This document shows positions 31,595-46,500 of a DNA stretch of 64,000 nucleotides, piece by piece. The notes under the pieces are model-generated. The model was given only the letters and a program-made list of their open reading frames with translations, had not been told where the DNA came from and made no database searches. The DNA is from Lineus longissimus (lineage: Eukaryota > Nemertea > Pilidiophora > Heteronemertea > Lineidae). The first letter of the stretch is position 1, and every line of letters begins with the position of its first letter. Location: assembly GCF_910592395.1 (NCBI RefSeq), contig NC_088309.1, forward strand, positions 6,450,501-6,514,500, given 5' to 3'. A program made the position numbers and the translations under genes.

Positions 31595-34500
31595 ATGGAT
31601 TCGAGACTTTTATACTTTATACCAATTTTAGTGTTTTTCGCATCCTTCCAGCAGGGCCGGGCTGGCAGGCCAAGGATTGGTAAGTGGATTTCACCTTTTC
31701 ATATTACATCATAACACTGATAACTTCCGACCCGGAGGTGTACTGCAGGACCCAGTTGTTCAAAAGCACAACAGTTACGTTATCCCTAACGGTTACGTTA
31801 AGTATCGTTGAGGACGTTATCTCTTTCAGTAAATCCCATAATGATTTTCTTGATAAGACTTGACGACTCCGTTTGCAATGCAGTTAACGTTGTTATAAAC
31901 ATATCAGCCAAGGACATTGAGTTTTCAGGTATAACATAATAGACTGCAGCTATAATGGGGCATCCCCTTCAAAATGATCAAGTGCTTCATTGGAACTGAA
32001 TGTTTTGTCCTTTAGGTATACCCCTACGTTCAAACTAAGAAGTTGAAATGAACAATCAAAATTGCCATTTTAGGATACAAAGCCCCTTAGCGGCAACTGG
32101 GAAGGTCGGTGTTTGGCAGGGATGTTTTCGAAGAGAGGTTTCACGTGCATTACTACTGTCAAGAATTAATGAAGACTAGTCTTTATTTTCTTGCTAATGC
32201 AATAGTAAAGATCTCTTTCACTTATCACCCTGCCATTGTTATTCAGTATAATCTTCATATTTAATTTTTTTTTAAAGTCACTTATATCTAACATATCAAG
32301 TCGAGGCCAACTTGCAATTTTGGCAGACAATATCCTTTCATGGTATACTTGATCATTAGAGTATGGTATGCATAAACATCAAGCCATTATAACACAGTGA
32401 TTATAATGCCGTTTCTATTTGATTTTTTATTGTCGTTTATGAACGCGATACAGTTACTAGAATAGCTCGACATTTTCTGACTTCTGACATTCATGATTTT
32501 ATTTATATATACAAGTCTTAAAAGGTGCACTTTTCGCGCTACACAACTTACAGAACAACCTTTCCATTACGGACTATATGGTGTCCGTAATAGAGAGGTG
32601 ACCTTAAAGGGAGGTTAGGCCCTTATCCTCCAATAGGTGGATTAACGTGTACGTTGCACTTGAGTGGGGTTGAGTCGTGATTCCTATTAGTTCAAATTAA
32701 GGAGGGCGCGTTTTGATGAAAAAAGCAAATCAGTTTTGATTAGTGATTATTTCAGATACATCGTGCATGTATGTCATCTCGTCTACCATATTTCGCCGTG
32801 TCATTTTTCCCTACATCGTGCAATTGCGAAAATTGCCCGTGCTCTGAAAGAAAATAACAACCCCCTTCCCGTACCGTTGCGAGGAAAAAAGGTTGCCTGA
32901 TGGACTGTCATCCTTTTTTTCCCCCTGAACCGTTTGAGATAACCACTTGACCCGTGGATGTGATCCGCGTGTAAAATGTGTAATGTTCCGTTTCACATTG
33001 TTCCCCTCATTGTTTGGGAACGCTGTAAGATACATTGACAAGTTTTTCTGTGTCAATTTCTGCTGAAAATAACCACAAATGTACATCGGAATGTGCTGTT
33101 GTCCATTGCTTTTTTGAAGCTGGTATTTATAGAAAAAGATGGCGGTAAAGAGTTTTTTGTCAATAGTGTCAAAATAATAAATCAGGTCGATATTATGTAG
33201 TGGCTCGTGTCAATGGTGAATTCATACAAAAATTGGTGAAAATAACTGACCTCTGAAAGCCATTTTAAACAATTATCGATGTTTATGTAAAAATGAATGT
33301 TGCATTCCAGTGATATAAGCCAAAACATCGCTCTAACTTGGCATAGTTTAGGCAATTATCGATGTCGAAATTTGCAGGCCTATTGAAAAAAAACCTCATC
33401 TAGTCCAGTGAATGAGCACGTTTTGTACAATTGTATTCCTTTCTCTTCTCCTGTTAAGCACAATATCAAAGCTGGAAATAGCTACAGGCCTATTACATTC
33501 TTTTTCGGCGATCTTTACTTGTTCGATTGATTTATCGGTGTGATGGATTGTCCCGCCGGGATCTCAGTGAATAGTTCGTTTTCCCGTAGAAGAATGATCA
33601 GCACTGGGGAAAAAACCCTCAGATATTATGGTTCCGAATATGAGCATTTTTTTCCACAGATACATTGTATGTGGTACAAATGTATTCCTTTTTCTGCTCC
33701 AGCTAAGCACAATAGTGAACCTAAAAATAGCTAAAGGCCTTTGTTCTAAATTTCTTTTTTCGGCGATCTTTTCTCAATGGGATTGTCCCGCCGGGATCTT
33801 AGTCAATAGTTTCGGGAGAAAAATAATCAGCACCAGGCCATTCATGTTGAGACTTCAAGAACATTGGTCGTTGGGACATGATCAGATGGAAATGTCAATA
33901 TCCCAAGAAAGGGTATTCTGATCAAGACGAATGGCGACATCTCTTTTTGCGATATTGATATAATATACGTTTTATTTTACCACGCAAAAGCTATTTAGGT
34001 CGACATGAGTCTTCGATAATACGTACAACGCGGGAGATCGGCAAGCCACTGGGACACCAATTACATGGAGTGCAATCAGGTGTACATACATTAAGTGTTA
34101 TCATACAATTTCAATTTCAATTTCAATTTATTCCATGTGAATACAATTTGGTTATTCATGATGAGCAGACAAAATGACTGACGCAAATGTCTCGGGTCGG
34201 CAAAACGGCTCGGGAAATCGAATTTAGCCATGTACATGTAATATCAATAAAATTACTCGGTACACGTACGTTTTCTTAGCTCATGCACTCGTCGTTACAT
34301 TTCTTTGGTCAGCACATACAGCTAGCTTAGATCCATATAATATATATAGAAGCTATTTTACGGAACTAAAATTCAAAAGAAGCCATTTCAACAGTACTGA
34401 AATTCAAATAGGAGCAATATTTACGGAAATCTCGTCGAATTTAACAGAATGCTCGGAATTGGCTGCATAGAATTAGCTACCAGGAGTATTTTAATTGCTG

Positions 34501-37500
34501 GCATCGTACCCGTACCTCTCAGTCTGAGGGCGTATACCAGACGGACGCTCGCCACGGCGTACCGAGATGACCGTAGGCGAGGCCATTAAAACAGACCGCT
34601 TGAATTCAATTTAAACTTTGGTTTGAAATACTTCAATTAATTGTCAGGATTTCCTGACATTTTTTTCTAGGGCAATTGCTGCACTCAATTAGCACAATGG
34701 CCTACCAATTAAGTATCGGGAGATGTGGGACCTTTTAATTTTCATTTCTGACAACTTAATACACATTTCCCGAGAAAAAGCGCAATTTACTGTAATATAT
34801 AGTCACGTGTTTACCGGAAATGATTATCATTTACAAAGTAATTTGAAATTGCAAACCTTTGACCCTTTAGACATGCTAAAACGTGACATAGGCCAATTCT
34901 CAAGTAAATAGAACACACCCATACTCATCAGAGCATATCCTATTCTTAATCCCAGACATGCTAAGTGGATTCATGCACTCGCTAAGTTAATGTAAACTTA
35001 CATTCCAAGGTGTTTTAGGTTGAAAAGGCCTGCCGAAATATCAATAAAACTACTAAAGCTAACACGATACTGATCTTTTATAATCACGAACGATAAGTAC
35101 ATCTAACCTACTTGTATTAAATGGTAGGTCAGACTGGGCCACGCTATAGCTTCTTTATGAACGAAAATTCTCAGATGGGGCTATTTGTCTGAATGAACGT
35201 TTTTCAATCAATGTATCAAACAAACTAATCCAAATTGAGCGTGAACACACATTAAAAAATTGAATAAAGAGACTACATGAATAAATCTCGAAACTTGATG
35301 ACAAACGAGACAGTGAGGAAACAATGTTTTGGCTGGGGTGCTGTTGAACATGGAACCCTTAGGCCTACACTCCGCCGGACGCAGTGAGACAGTATGAGGA
35401 TGACGAAATGAACTGTCCCAGGAAGCTTGGAACCCTAGTCAGCCCCACCATGCTCACCTAAACATTTTCCTCCGCGTTGAATTTTTACATTTTGAGATGT
35501 AGCATCACCTGGCCGGGGGCCGGGGGGAGGGGGTATGGATGGCAAGTCCAATATTTGCCGCACTGCCTTTCGACAAAAGATGCGAACACTTGATGCAGGA
35601 ATACTGCAACTTTAACGTAATTGTATCGCTTTCCTATATGAGGTCACCACCTACGCTTAGATGTAGTGAAACGGAGCAAATATGTAGACACTGAATCATC
35701 TTAATGGCAGACAACCCTAGAAATTAGCATCTAGGATGTGGCATTATTAGTGTAGCATTGTTCTCATCGGAATTGCAGAGTGGAGATGAGGCCTGCAAGC
35801 ACGGTAGAAGGTGTATCATAAAAAAATCTTCCCTTTGTTATCTTAAATATCCATGCAGTGCTGCCTACAAATAGAGTGGAGATGTAGAGATCGCCTTGTC
35901 ATTTCCTGCTTGAGCACCTCAGGCAGAGATTCTCACTACACCTCAAAATGCAATCCATTCCTGTACGCCCTACTATGCACCAGAAAGCAACCTGGATGAG
36001 AGTCATCGCGAACCGACCAATTCAGATTACTCCAAATAAAGCCGATGTGCTTTGGGGTTCTTTAGCAGTCACCTCGAGGAAATCATGAACTTCCGACGAC
36101 TACGGCCGAGTCCAAAAGCACAAGACCGTCACTTGATCGTTGAGCTTTATATCGCCGAACAGTCGACTACATATACTTTATTTACAAGAAATTGATACAG
36201 GCAACAGAAAGTGCCTGTTTTTGTTATGAAGGAATGCACTGAGTGCAAGAGTCAGCAATATTGAAAAAAAGAGCACCATTTATCTGTTATAACAACAATA
36301 TTTTCGACATGATATAATGCAATTCTCTGAATGGAGACATAAATGACCTCTTCAAACTGCTGATCTTTCACGTTAGACAAATCATCATATGTTTCTGTGT
36401 TAATGTAATAGTCTTCTCGTCGACCATTCTGAGTCTTTTAGGTAAACTTTTCTAACGCTGACCTGAATCTAAAGATAGGGCTTACATTGTATCTTATTTT
36501 GCTAATAGTCATGATATAGCATTTTTCTACCATCGCTTTCTTTCTACGACAGTTCTACATTTAGTTCATCCGGTCTTTTATTGGAAGTGAATTATTATGG
36601 CCCTACTTTCTAGTGGTTTGGTGTGCAAAAGATCATTCTCTGATCAGAAATATTCTCTCGACTGCCAATTTACAACGCTGACCAGAGTAAGCGTCCGTGT
36701 AATAAAGTCACTTTATACGTCGTCGGGTACTGATGTTCATGTAATTAAGAGAAGCCACGGCCATAGATTCGTCCTTACTCTGGAGAGAATTTTTTTAAAT
36801 ACGTGTCGTTAAGATTATTTTAACCAAATAATTTCAATAACCATACCCTAAACTTTTGCCCAACAAGAGGCTCTAAAAGTCTTATAGTAATGAAATAGCC
36901 GATCGAGTCTCCACCATGAGGAGGCAATGGCGGTCAATCTAGAAGGAACGGGACGACGTCATCAATAATTGCTCGAGGAGAATGGCCAAAGATTTGCCTG
37001 CTCTTGAAGAGGAATGTTTAGGAATCTCACTGTGACCTGGAAAGCAACGATGCACACTGGAGATGTAATCGCAACGAAACCTGAAAGGGAAGCACCTTCA
37101 AGCCCCAAAAGGCTGAGTCGGACAACCATTTTAGAGATATCACAAGAATTAATCCACACAAGTTTTGCTCACGGATCTGTGAAATAAAAGATGGGGATTG
37201 CTACTGCTATCCATCAGGTGCTGATTAGTAACTGTCGGGAGAAGAAAAACGCCGAGGGGAAACTCGATGCTGATATTGGAACAATTATTGACGGCTTTAT
37301 GGTAATTGACATTGTAAATTCATGGTCCGATAAACTACATCCATAAAACACCTGTTCAGCCAACAATAACTATTGATCTTCCAAACGCTGACCTTGAAAA
37401 GACAAGAAAAAAGGACTTACCTCCAAACTGGTTTGAGATGAAGCATTTTCTTTCCTAAAATCAACATTTTACAAGGTTTTGCAAGGTAATTAGACTCCTG

Positions 37501-40500
37501 GTGTTGTAGCTTTTTCCTGTAGAATTCGGACAGAATATGTTCTTTCGTGCCGAATGATTTCTTTTTCTAACGGGAGGAAAAACAAAAAAAAGACCGGTCG
37601 ACATGTATCATTTGTTCGGAGGAATGGTCCGTTTCACTTACACAAAATATTTGTTTATTTGAATGCATACCAAGGAAGGAATGTATAGCACCTCGAGGTT
37701 ATGGATGAGTGACATATTTACAAACAGTTGCAGCATCAACAATACATGATACCACTTCCTCGAGACCTTGCCTTCAGCTTACGATTGTAACGGGTCTTAT
37801 ATCTTAAAGGGATCGCATAGCTAGAATAAGCCATGCAGGCACTGACATGCTGGCAAGATTATGTTAGCTTTTGGAAATGCAAGATGTTGCTTTTTTTTAA
37901 AAGCGATTACTCGAGACAACGACAACATGGTCGCACGTTCAACGCAAAAGCCGAGGGTATCAGACAACGCGCGTGTGAAGTGGACCGTGAATGGACAGAC
38001 CTACGACCGATTCCTTCCCCCAGCAACCGCAGGCTGGCTGCCGTCTCTCTAAAATGTCAACTATAACTGGTCGAAAAAGACCAAATTCGAATTCCCCTGA
38101 CATTCCCTTTTCAGTGGTAATGGCGCAATGCCGGGTGTGCAATTCGGTTGGAAATTGTGACTATCGTGAGTTCACTGTCTGTCACGGGTCTGACACGACT
38201 GTAAAGCTTTTATTTCCCAGTTTCAACTGTGCGAATCACAAAAGTTGCATTGTTAATTCGACCCAGGGACGAGCGGCTGTTTTCAGGTCTGCGTAAACGA
38301 AAAACTTCGCTCGCATCTGCCGTAATTTGAACCACCGGCTTGATCCTACAAACGGAAATCAGCAATGGCTCGCTGGTTTTAGAATCCCCTGGCAGTGATA
38401 TAGCCAAGGGAGCCTACCGCTAAAAAGAAATGAAGCATCTTCGAGGATTAGCGCTGGTATAGAGCGTCGAACAAACAATTATGAGGAAAGAGGTGCGAAT
38501 CTTGACACGAAGAATGTTTGATTTGAGTGGCTACAAAGCTGATTGGTGATACTAAGGAATGGTGATGAAGTGGACTTGGCATTTTCATCTTATAATTCGC
38601 GCCGAGCTACAATCTACCACTTTCTTCAAGCATCTTTTTCTCTCTCCCTGTCGTTGGATTGTTCTTTTTTGCCACGAAGCAACAAAAAATTAACGCTTCT
38701 CATGGGTAAACACAACCGGAAGTCCTTAATGCTTTCTGAGGAAAGTCGTGAAAGAGAACAGAGCTTCTAAAAACAGTCTATCTGAAGTTTCTTATGGCCA
38801 ATTTACAAATACCAGCAAGCTTACGTACAGGGTTGCTGACAGAAGCAAGTTGTCTGATTGCTAACATGTGGGGAGCTTGGAAAAAAAGTGGCGTCCGTCG
38901 TCGTCGTCGTTGTCGTCGTCTTTCTCCCTAGCCGATGACACAAGTACTTTACAGCTTGTAGGTGGTGGAAATATTTGTGTTTTTTACCATCCTGTATTAT
39001 TCAAAGGTGGGTGAACAGTTACTATCATGACCACTTAACATCATGAACACTTACCATTCCTGGATAGGTAATCAGTACTAAGATACACAGTACAGACATG
39101 AAGGATGCAAGGTTTTCAAGAATGCAAGGTTTGGTTACGAAACACTTGATGTTTTCTCCTACGCGTTACAAGACCATTTTCTCTTTCCTACTTCGATGGC
39201 AAGTTTGGATAACGATTCTGTTGGGTGTAACGCTCCAGGGGTGCCACTGGTTTCCCAAGGTCAGCGAACAATCCCATCTACCTGTTTTGGCCTTGGCTAA
39301 GATGTTATTTCTACTTGAATATTGTTTGCATTGGATATTTTGTATTACATCTACATGTACATGTATGGTAAAATATTTCGAGGAAGGGTTACCTCGATTC
39401 ATGACAAAGTTTTGTTTCTTTTCGAAACGTTTCAGCTTCGTCCATGCTGCACCAGGTAACTTGAATGCCTTCTAACTCCCTAAAATTTTATGAATACATT
39501 TCCACGTACTGTCAAATCAAGATGAGTTATCGGGCCAATGGACTAATGCAAATCATTGGCCTGGTCACTGACTTCTTAGAATGGATTTTAAAGTATCTAG
39601 TACAGGCCTCCACAGACCAAAGTCTTTTTAAATGAGTTGACATTATCATGTACCAACCATAATGTTAGTGTTGGCTGAAAGTCAATAAGCGTCATTTTGC
39701 CAAAGGGTGGGATGACTAGTGTTGACCTGACCGCTATTTCATTTCAATCATATGTTAATTGACTTAATATTTGTTGAGAAATGCTGGACCTTTAACCCTA
39801 ATGATGTAAGCGAAGGAGTTATTGACATATGTACGACTGGAGTTGCCCATCCATTACTGCATCAACGATAGAAAGCATCACAAACTGTACGTTTGCCTAT
39901 GAGAATGCACTGTGGTTCTCCGATGCACTGCCGGATCTACTACGATTGCATTACACCTGGGCGATGCACAAGTTATCTTTAGACAAAAAAAAACATTGCT
40001 GGTCATCTCTTACATAGGTCACGATACTTGATAAACGATGAGGGCTCGATACAAACACATACAATGTAGTACATATCGGTTGACACTTCTCTGTTCACAC
40101 ATTTGATGCCAACTCAGATCAGCCAACTCAAACAAGGTCATTAGATAGCTTATTATTCACTTACACCACAAAATATTTAATATCAAAAGTCTGACCCACG
40201 TACCGCATTCCCACTCAATTAGGCTAACTCTATTACATTGCTTAGCAGTACAACGAAAATATAGTATATATATGCTGATTTCGACCAGTGAAAAAACAGA
40301 CTCTAATTGTATGCAATAGTTATTTGCAATATCGAAGCACCTCTGCCATACATATTCATGTAGTGAGTTCGAGTGGAATTTGGGTGACATTGCCTGAGAG
40401 TTCTAAACACGAATGCTTAGAATGTTGACTATATGAATAACGTTACAGTTATGATATCCAATCAATACTAGTATATCTGCATTGGCAATGTTCTTCGGTC

Positions 40501-43500
40501 TCTATAAGCCGCCCTTCAGTCAAATTCCCTTTATATACCGATTCGTCTAGCCAGGCTCAGATGGCAATTTCCCCTTGCACAAACATGAAACCTTTCATAT
40601 CCGTGAGGGAAATTGCAGCAATGAGTCTCCATTTACCAACAACAAAATTGCCCTATAGTGTTAGTATACATTGATGTACATGCTAGACATTCATTTTACG
40701 TGTGTTGGTAACACCACGCGTTGTGCCCATATAAGGATGTTTTCCTATATGTAGCCAAAAGATATTCTGAAACAGCATTTGGAACATCTCATTTAGGTAT
40801 ACATGTACTTACTTTCTCTGGTTATCTTCTAATGACGTTGGAATCATAAATTTGTTCAACAAATATCTGTGAGGATCATAAAAAGCTCCATAATGTTGAC
40901 CGGGCACCTTTTGTAGTAGAGGCATTGCTGAATCAATCACATTCTCTGTGTGTTAGTGGAAGATTAAAGCATCCGGTATAGTCACTACATGCAGTCTTAA
41001 ATCTGAAATCCTATAATTTGTGGAGAACATTCCACCTCGAGCAATAAAATGAAAGCAATGCGGATGGGAAACATGGGAATGGTACAGTTCGTGATACGAA
41101 ATGCCTGCCCTAAGACAGTATGTTGTACTTGAAGCTCTGGTGAACAGGAAAGAACATGCAGCTTGACCATCCTAGCCATCAGTTGCACTCCCGTGCCCAC
41201 CGCCGGCGATGTACCTCAGTCGTTAGGTCAAGACTTGTATCAGATACCGCAATCGGCACTCAGATTCAAAATAGCGACGTGGTGAATTTAACTCTTGATT
41301 CTCCCTTAGGGTTGTCAGAGGATGGGAACCAAGGCTGGCAAAGTGACTTAGATTTCTGAACCGAGATAGCAACGTTTGCATGTGAGGCTAATTGCTATAA
41401 CATTGGAGTGGAGAATTTGAAGTTTGAATCAAACTGAGCAGAAAGATAATGAGCGAGCCCTGCATGTTGTCTTAATGAGATATTTATATATTTCACAGCC
41501 CGAGTTGGATATGGTTCAAAAAGGTTGATGCGTGATGCAGTGAAAGAATGTTCCTTACTCTTTAAATAGAAGTTGTTGCTCCACTCTAATAACTGTCTTT
41601 GCAATATTTTAATTGGTTTTTGAAAAAAGGACTTGAGCGAGAAACTATTATTAGAATGCGAATGACTAATAACTCCCATGGGATAATTACAAGAAAACTA
41701 ATGACGTCATTTGACGGAAGTGATAAATTTACAGCGCTTTTGAAAAACTAGGTAGGCGACTTGTATGTTTAATTGGCGGACCTATTTATAAAACGTCAAT
41801 TACAAACTATTTGTAGCAAAGTACAACAAGTCTGAAATTCCAATCGACCTAGCTACCATCTGAAGAACTTTACTTGTGAAAATAACTGTTCATTTTGTAG
41901 GCCCCATGTCATTATTTGATATCATATTTACGGATTCCTTTCTTTTTTAAAGCTATAAAGCTTCATAAAGCATATTTTGTTTATTGTTTTTCGCCATTTT
42001 GAACAAAATGATAAAGCACTACGTTCTAAAAGAAAGTTTGGTGTTTCGTAAAATAGCCAGTGACATTTTACCCTATTTCTATTAGTTCGGAATTTTTTGA
42101 TCAGACTGCTCTTTCCAAATGTGACCTTTCAGTAACAGCCATCATCTGAAATGAGATGAAAAAATACACGGCGTCTGAGAAATTAACCCAGCAGAGAGTT
42201 GGCTTCGAGTGGGATGTGTTGCGTACCTACCTCAAACAAAACAATTAGAGTAGGCGATTTACCACAACAAGCGCCCATCACGGATATGTATGTTGGGCTA
42301 TATAGATCTGTGGTCCCATCAATGGTAACGCAATTCTCACACTCATGATGCATGTTACAGCAATTTCGAATCCAATCCTGATAATAATAACTAATTAGCG
42401 TACAGTAATTTCCTTGTTAGCAATGTCGATCTGTTGTAAAATTACATTCAGTTGTAATTGCCTATCTTCAAATGGAATGTACTGACCTGACCAAGTCTAA
42501 TTTTGGGTCAGCGAACTCAAACGAATCTGCGTAGCTATCTCTTTTCAAGAACAGTGTCCTTGTCAGGACGCCTGGCGCGCTCTGCTAAACACCTTGGCAA
42601 GGATCCTCGTTTTGCGAGTTGCCAATTCGGGCGACAATCACCTAGAAACTCCCCGGATCGACTGTGCCATGGAAATACCACGGCGTACATGTGCATGTAT
42701 ATGTAGATCTATAGCTCTGCTGACACGATGGTTGAATGTACAGCATGTAAAAAATGGACGATGTCTCGCTAAATCTCACCTCACCAGTTTTCAGGTAGTG
42801 TTAAACCAATTGATAGGGGCAAGTGTTGGATGGGAGTTTTTTGATGAAATCAACAAGGAAATGCGCAGATCCGCGCTTTTTTGCGCAAACCAGTTTTTAG
42901 AAAAGTCGCAGCTAAATCTAGGAGCAACTCATATATCTTGCGACGGCGGACATACTTTGAACATGAGTGGCACAGCAGAAAGAAGCGCGGACGATAGCCA
43001 GAAGTAGCGATAACTCGCAAAACGGTGATCATTGCCTTACTGCCCAACAGAGTGTGCTTACTTTCTTTATACCAATCGCTCACGTGTTATCGAAATCATC
43101 GCCTCACCTTTTCATGTATACAAAAAGTTTTTTCTGGCATTTCTCAATTTCATGACGTGACGAAAAGAATTAGAAAATATGAAAAATATAAACAAATCAG
43201 CAATTACAGTTTTTCTCATGAAATCGATATAGTTTGGGTAAAAAGCTATCTTGCATTAGAAAAGCAATCCGGTGGTGTCACTGGGTCAGCTAACTATGGG
43301 TGGCATGGCAATCAGATTCTCATCATTAGAGCCATTACGAGAAGTGATTCGATTGCTTGTTGTGGCTGGAAATGAACTCCGCGTACTTAGTAAAAGACGA
43401 CTTTTCCTGATGGTTACCAATGGGCCGGTGTAGAAGTTTGAAATGTCCTAGGAAAGAACGTCCGGGGACCAAATGATGCTTTTATGCGGTTTAATCTCTG

Positions 43501-46500
43501 AACTATTATAGTGACGGTCAAAGCCTCTATAGAACGATAATCCGCCAGTAATAGGCCCAGACACTTTTACATCGAGACATTTTCTACTGTCGTTCTGTCG
43601 TTCGTAATGCATACTTACCAGCAGTTCTGTCTTTCGTTTCAGTGAATAAAGTGCGTGATACATTGCTGAAAAATGACAATGTGGTGCTAGCTGGTATGGT
43701 ACCATTGCCCAGGGTAACACCGTCCCTTAATATCCTGAAATTCCAAGAGCGGCACAAGAAGATTGTTGAAGTGACGTTAGAAGGCTTCGGACATGGCAGT
43801 GAGTATACAGTAGTTGCAGCGCTCAATGTACCCTTACTTGGCATTTTTCGACGGCCATCGTATGACACCAATTCTACATAGAACTTGAAAAGGTCAGGAG
43901 TTCATTTATTTTCCCCCAATCTTTCATTGAGGAAACGGCTTCTGTTGATGTTCGCTTCTCCGGCCCTGCACACAGAGAAGCGAACTTTAACCCCTAATTT
44001 CTTCAGGATGACATGGCCCCTGAATGTCGCGAACACGACATCACGGCGGCTAGGAAGCATGTCCTGATGTGAAGGCTTGACATTTCTATTCTTTACTCTG
44101 GTAATCAATAAAAAAATACCATTTTATGCTCCTGTAGACGCACAGTTGAGACTAGATAACCTACATCAATTATTGTGTAGCATGCGTCACGCGAAGGGAT
44201 GTGCAAAACTCTTCGCACAAAACTACTGTTAGGTTAAAAAAACTGATTACTAAGCGAGAGCTGCTTGCTCCCACGATCAGCAAAGTCGAAACAATGCCTT
44301 GAAAGTTCGTGGATTGCACCTACTACTGTGCCAAATTAAAAACGTCCCTCGCGTCTGTTGTGGTTCGATTGTAGTGTTTTCTAAGAATCTGGAGTGTAAC
44401 TAGATGCTTGTCTAACATACTTGTTATTTGAAAGATACATTACAACATGCCACTGAGAATCCTTTGTGTTTCTGTCTGAACAAATAATTGACGAGATTCC
44501 GGAAGTGAGGTATGTAGCCTATATGATAAAGAAAAGTTGAACCCGGGTACCTTTCATTTTTTATCACTTCCGTAACATTTAACAATGCAAACTTCTGCTC
44601 GGGTTGTTTTGAGGTGTTACATTGTGTATGCTATGTTCATGGTGCTCTACACTTGTTCTCGGGTTCTCTTATACCTGCGCTGTCAGCATGTCTACATCAA
44701 CCGGTAACATCCAGTTGACTGAGTCTGGCTCATTACTTCGACCTGTCTTCGCGTTAGTGTTTTACAAACATGATGGATTAGTTACGTGTAGGAGGGAAAC
44801 CCACGGTGGCTGGTCGATAGAATACTCAAACACTGCGAACAAGTTACAGAATATAGCCGCAGTAGTAAAATGTTTCTGCGGATGATTAAGAAAATATACA
44901 AAGGTAGCTCGACTTCCGTTCTGTGCTTCGCGATGAAATATTTGTTTTAAAATATTTTTCGACCTTTAAACCGTCATTCTGGCACCCAGAAGCAACCATA
45001 GAAACCAGCAGTGTGTGACCGCCTGTCGGCTTCATTTCTATTGTAACATATACATTCGGTTGAACCGGCAGATATGTGCAAGACAGCTAAGAAAGCGAAC
45101 GCCTAAACGCCTTCAATCGTATCAGTGAGATCTCAGGATGAATGAAAATCCTCAAATATTGTCACAGAAAATTCCTTTGAACGGAAAAGCATTGATAAAT
45201 GCTATTTTTTGTCAATAGCTCCGAATTCGACCAACTGCGCCAAAAGCACGAAGTAATATATTTAGATAAACCCTGTTGACAATCAATACATTATACTATA
45301 ATAAGACTTAATCGATATGCCAATATCGAACTATGACTTCCGTGAGTAAACGCCGTTGACGTGTGATCTATTGAATTGGTTCTTTTTTTACGACTCAACA
45401 ATGTGTACACACCCTCGATGCAATACTACTATTCCAACTATCTTTACCATCGACAAAGCGAATGGGTTCTATAGATGACATGCGCATCATCCACACATTC
45501 CGGGGTTAAACGTTAAAACCCCATTGGCTTAGTTATACCAATGGTATATACTTTTGTTCGCAATCAGAATCAACAACATGAAATCTAATGTTTACAATCA
45601 CATATTAATTGGGCAATGTTTGGATTGAAGAGAGTCGTCATGCAATTTCAGCAAATTTGCCTGCCATTACATCCATTAATCTAAACTAACTTGCATTTTC
45701 AAATGATTTTTTTCATTCGCAAAGTTTTATCTCGGTGTTTAACTTCCGTCCGAGAATGAATCATGAATACCAGAAAGAATGCGCGCCAATGCTCAATTAG
45801 TTGATTACTGTTCAATTTATGTGGTACTTTTTCTGTTCGGTTGGGATAGATAATGGAATGGCGATACAAGCTTGTGTTCAGGCTCGGCCTTTGTGTAAAT
45901 TTTGCAGTAATTAATGAAGCAGTCATCTTAGATCAATGAAACTACCGTTAACCATTTATTAAAGACACCCCGGGTCTGACTAATGCTGTCCTTATTAGAG
46001 ACGTCCTGTTTATAGAGGTCAAATTAAATGGAAACACTTTGGGACTGGTGTCTAGAGAGGTTGTCCTTCATAGAAAGGTGGCCGCTAAGGGAGATTCCAC
46101 TGTATATATAGAATACAATACTCCACCGTAAATAAGCAACATTAGAGAAGAAGAGAAGAGAAAAATGTGTCCTGACATCCCACCAGTAGATGATGATCTT
46201 TAAGTTGCTACATGTATAGGATTGTCTCTCAAATAAACAGAGATGGTACCAAAATGACACCGAGTTTATCTAGTGTCAGTCATGTTTTATTTATAAGTTT
46301 TTTCCGGCGATGATGTGTTTGTATTAAGATGTAATTGTCATGAAAAATCTGCCTGGGCCATGTCGAGGTGAAAAAACAGTAACATCCGAGGAAGACAAAA
46401 TGCATCGTACAAATCACAAAACTTTTTTGCAGAAGTTTGAGTAAAATGTTTGCGAGGTCATGTTGCAGAGAAACATTTATCTAACATGTATCTCTAACTC

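Larger units (their letters stand above)
31680..43642 (+). other. Long first intron of the thrombospondin gene (about 12 kb)
   Basis: The donor GTAAGT at 31680 and the acceptor CTTTCGTTTCAG ending at 43642 have matching phase (one base carried over), which supports joining the signal-peptide exon to the exon at 43643. No other coding exon is recognised between them, although extra exons with compatible phase cannot be excluded because the N-domain is poorly conserved. The intron contains copies of families A, D and F, a 180 bp duplicated block, and a G-rich tract at 35512-35532. Confidence 0.6.

Noticed and set aside
39098-39475. 125-codon + frame as a membrane protein gene
   Set aside because: Composition is like translated non-coding DNA (many Cys, Phe, Trp), with no homologous motif and only a 20-nt exon-like segment at its end.
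42503-43155. Overlapping + and - frames of up to 137 codons as a candidate gene or thrombospondin exon
   Set aside because: No recognisable domain, no signal peptide and no splice sites giving matching phase; the signal-peptide exon at 31595 fits the thrombospondin phase better.
43885-44107. Short overlapping frames downstream of the thrombospondin exon 43643-43798
   Set aside because: They have no splice phase compatible with the thrombospondin exons and no family resemblance.
44622-44885. 87-codon + frame as an extra thrombospondin N-domain exon
   Set aside because: No good acceptor and donor pair; the exons at 43643 and 48188 already join in matching phase without it.
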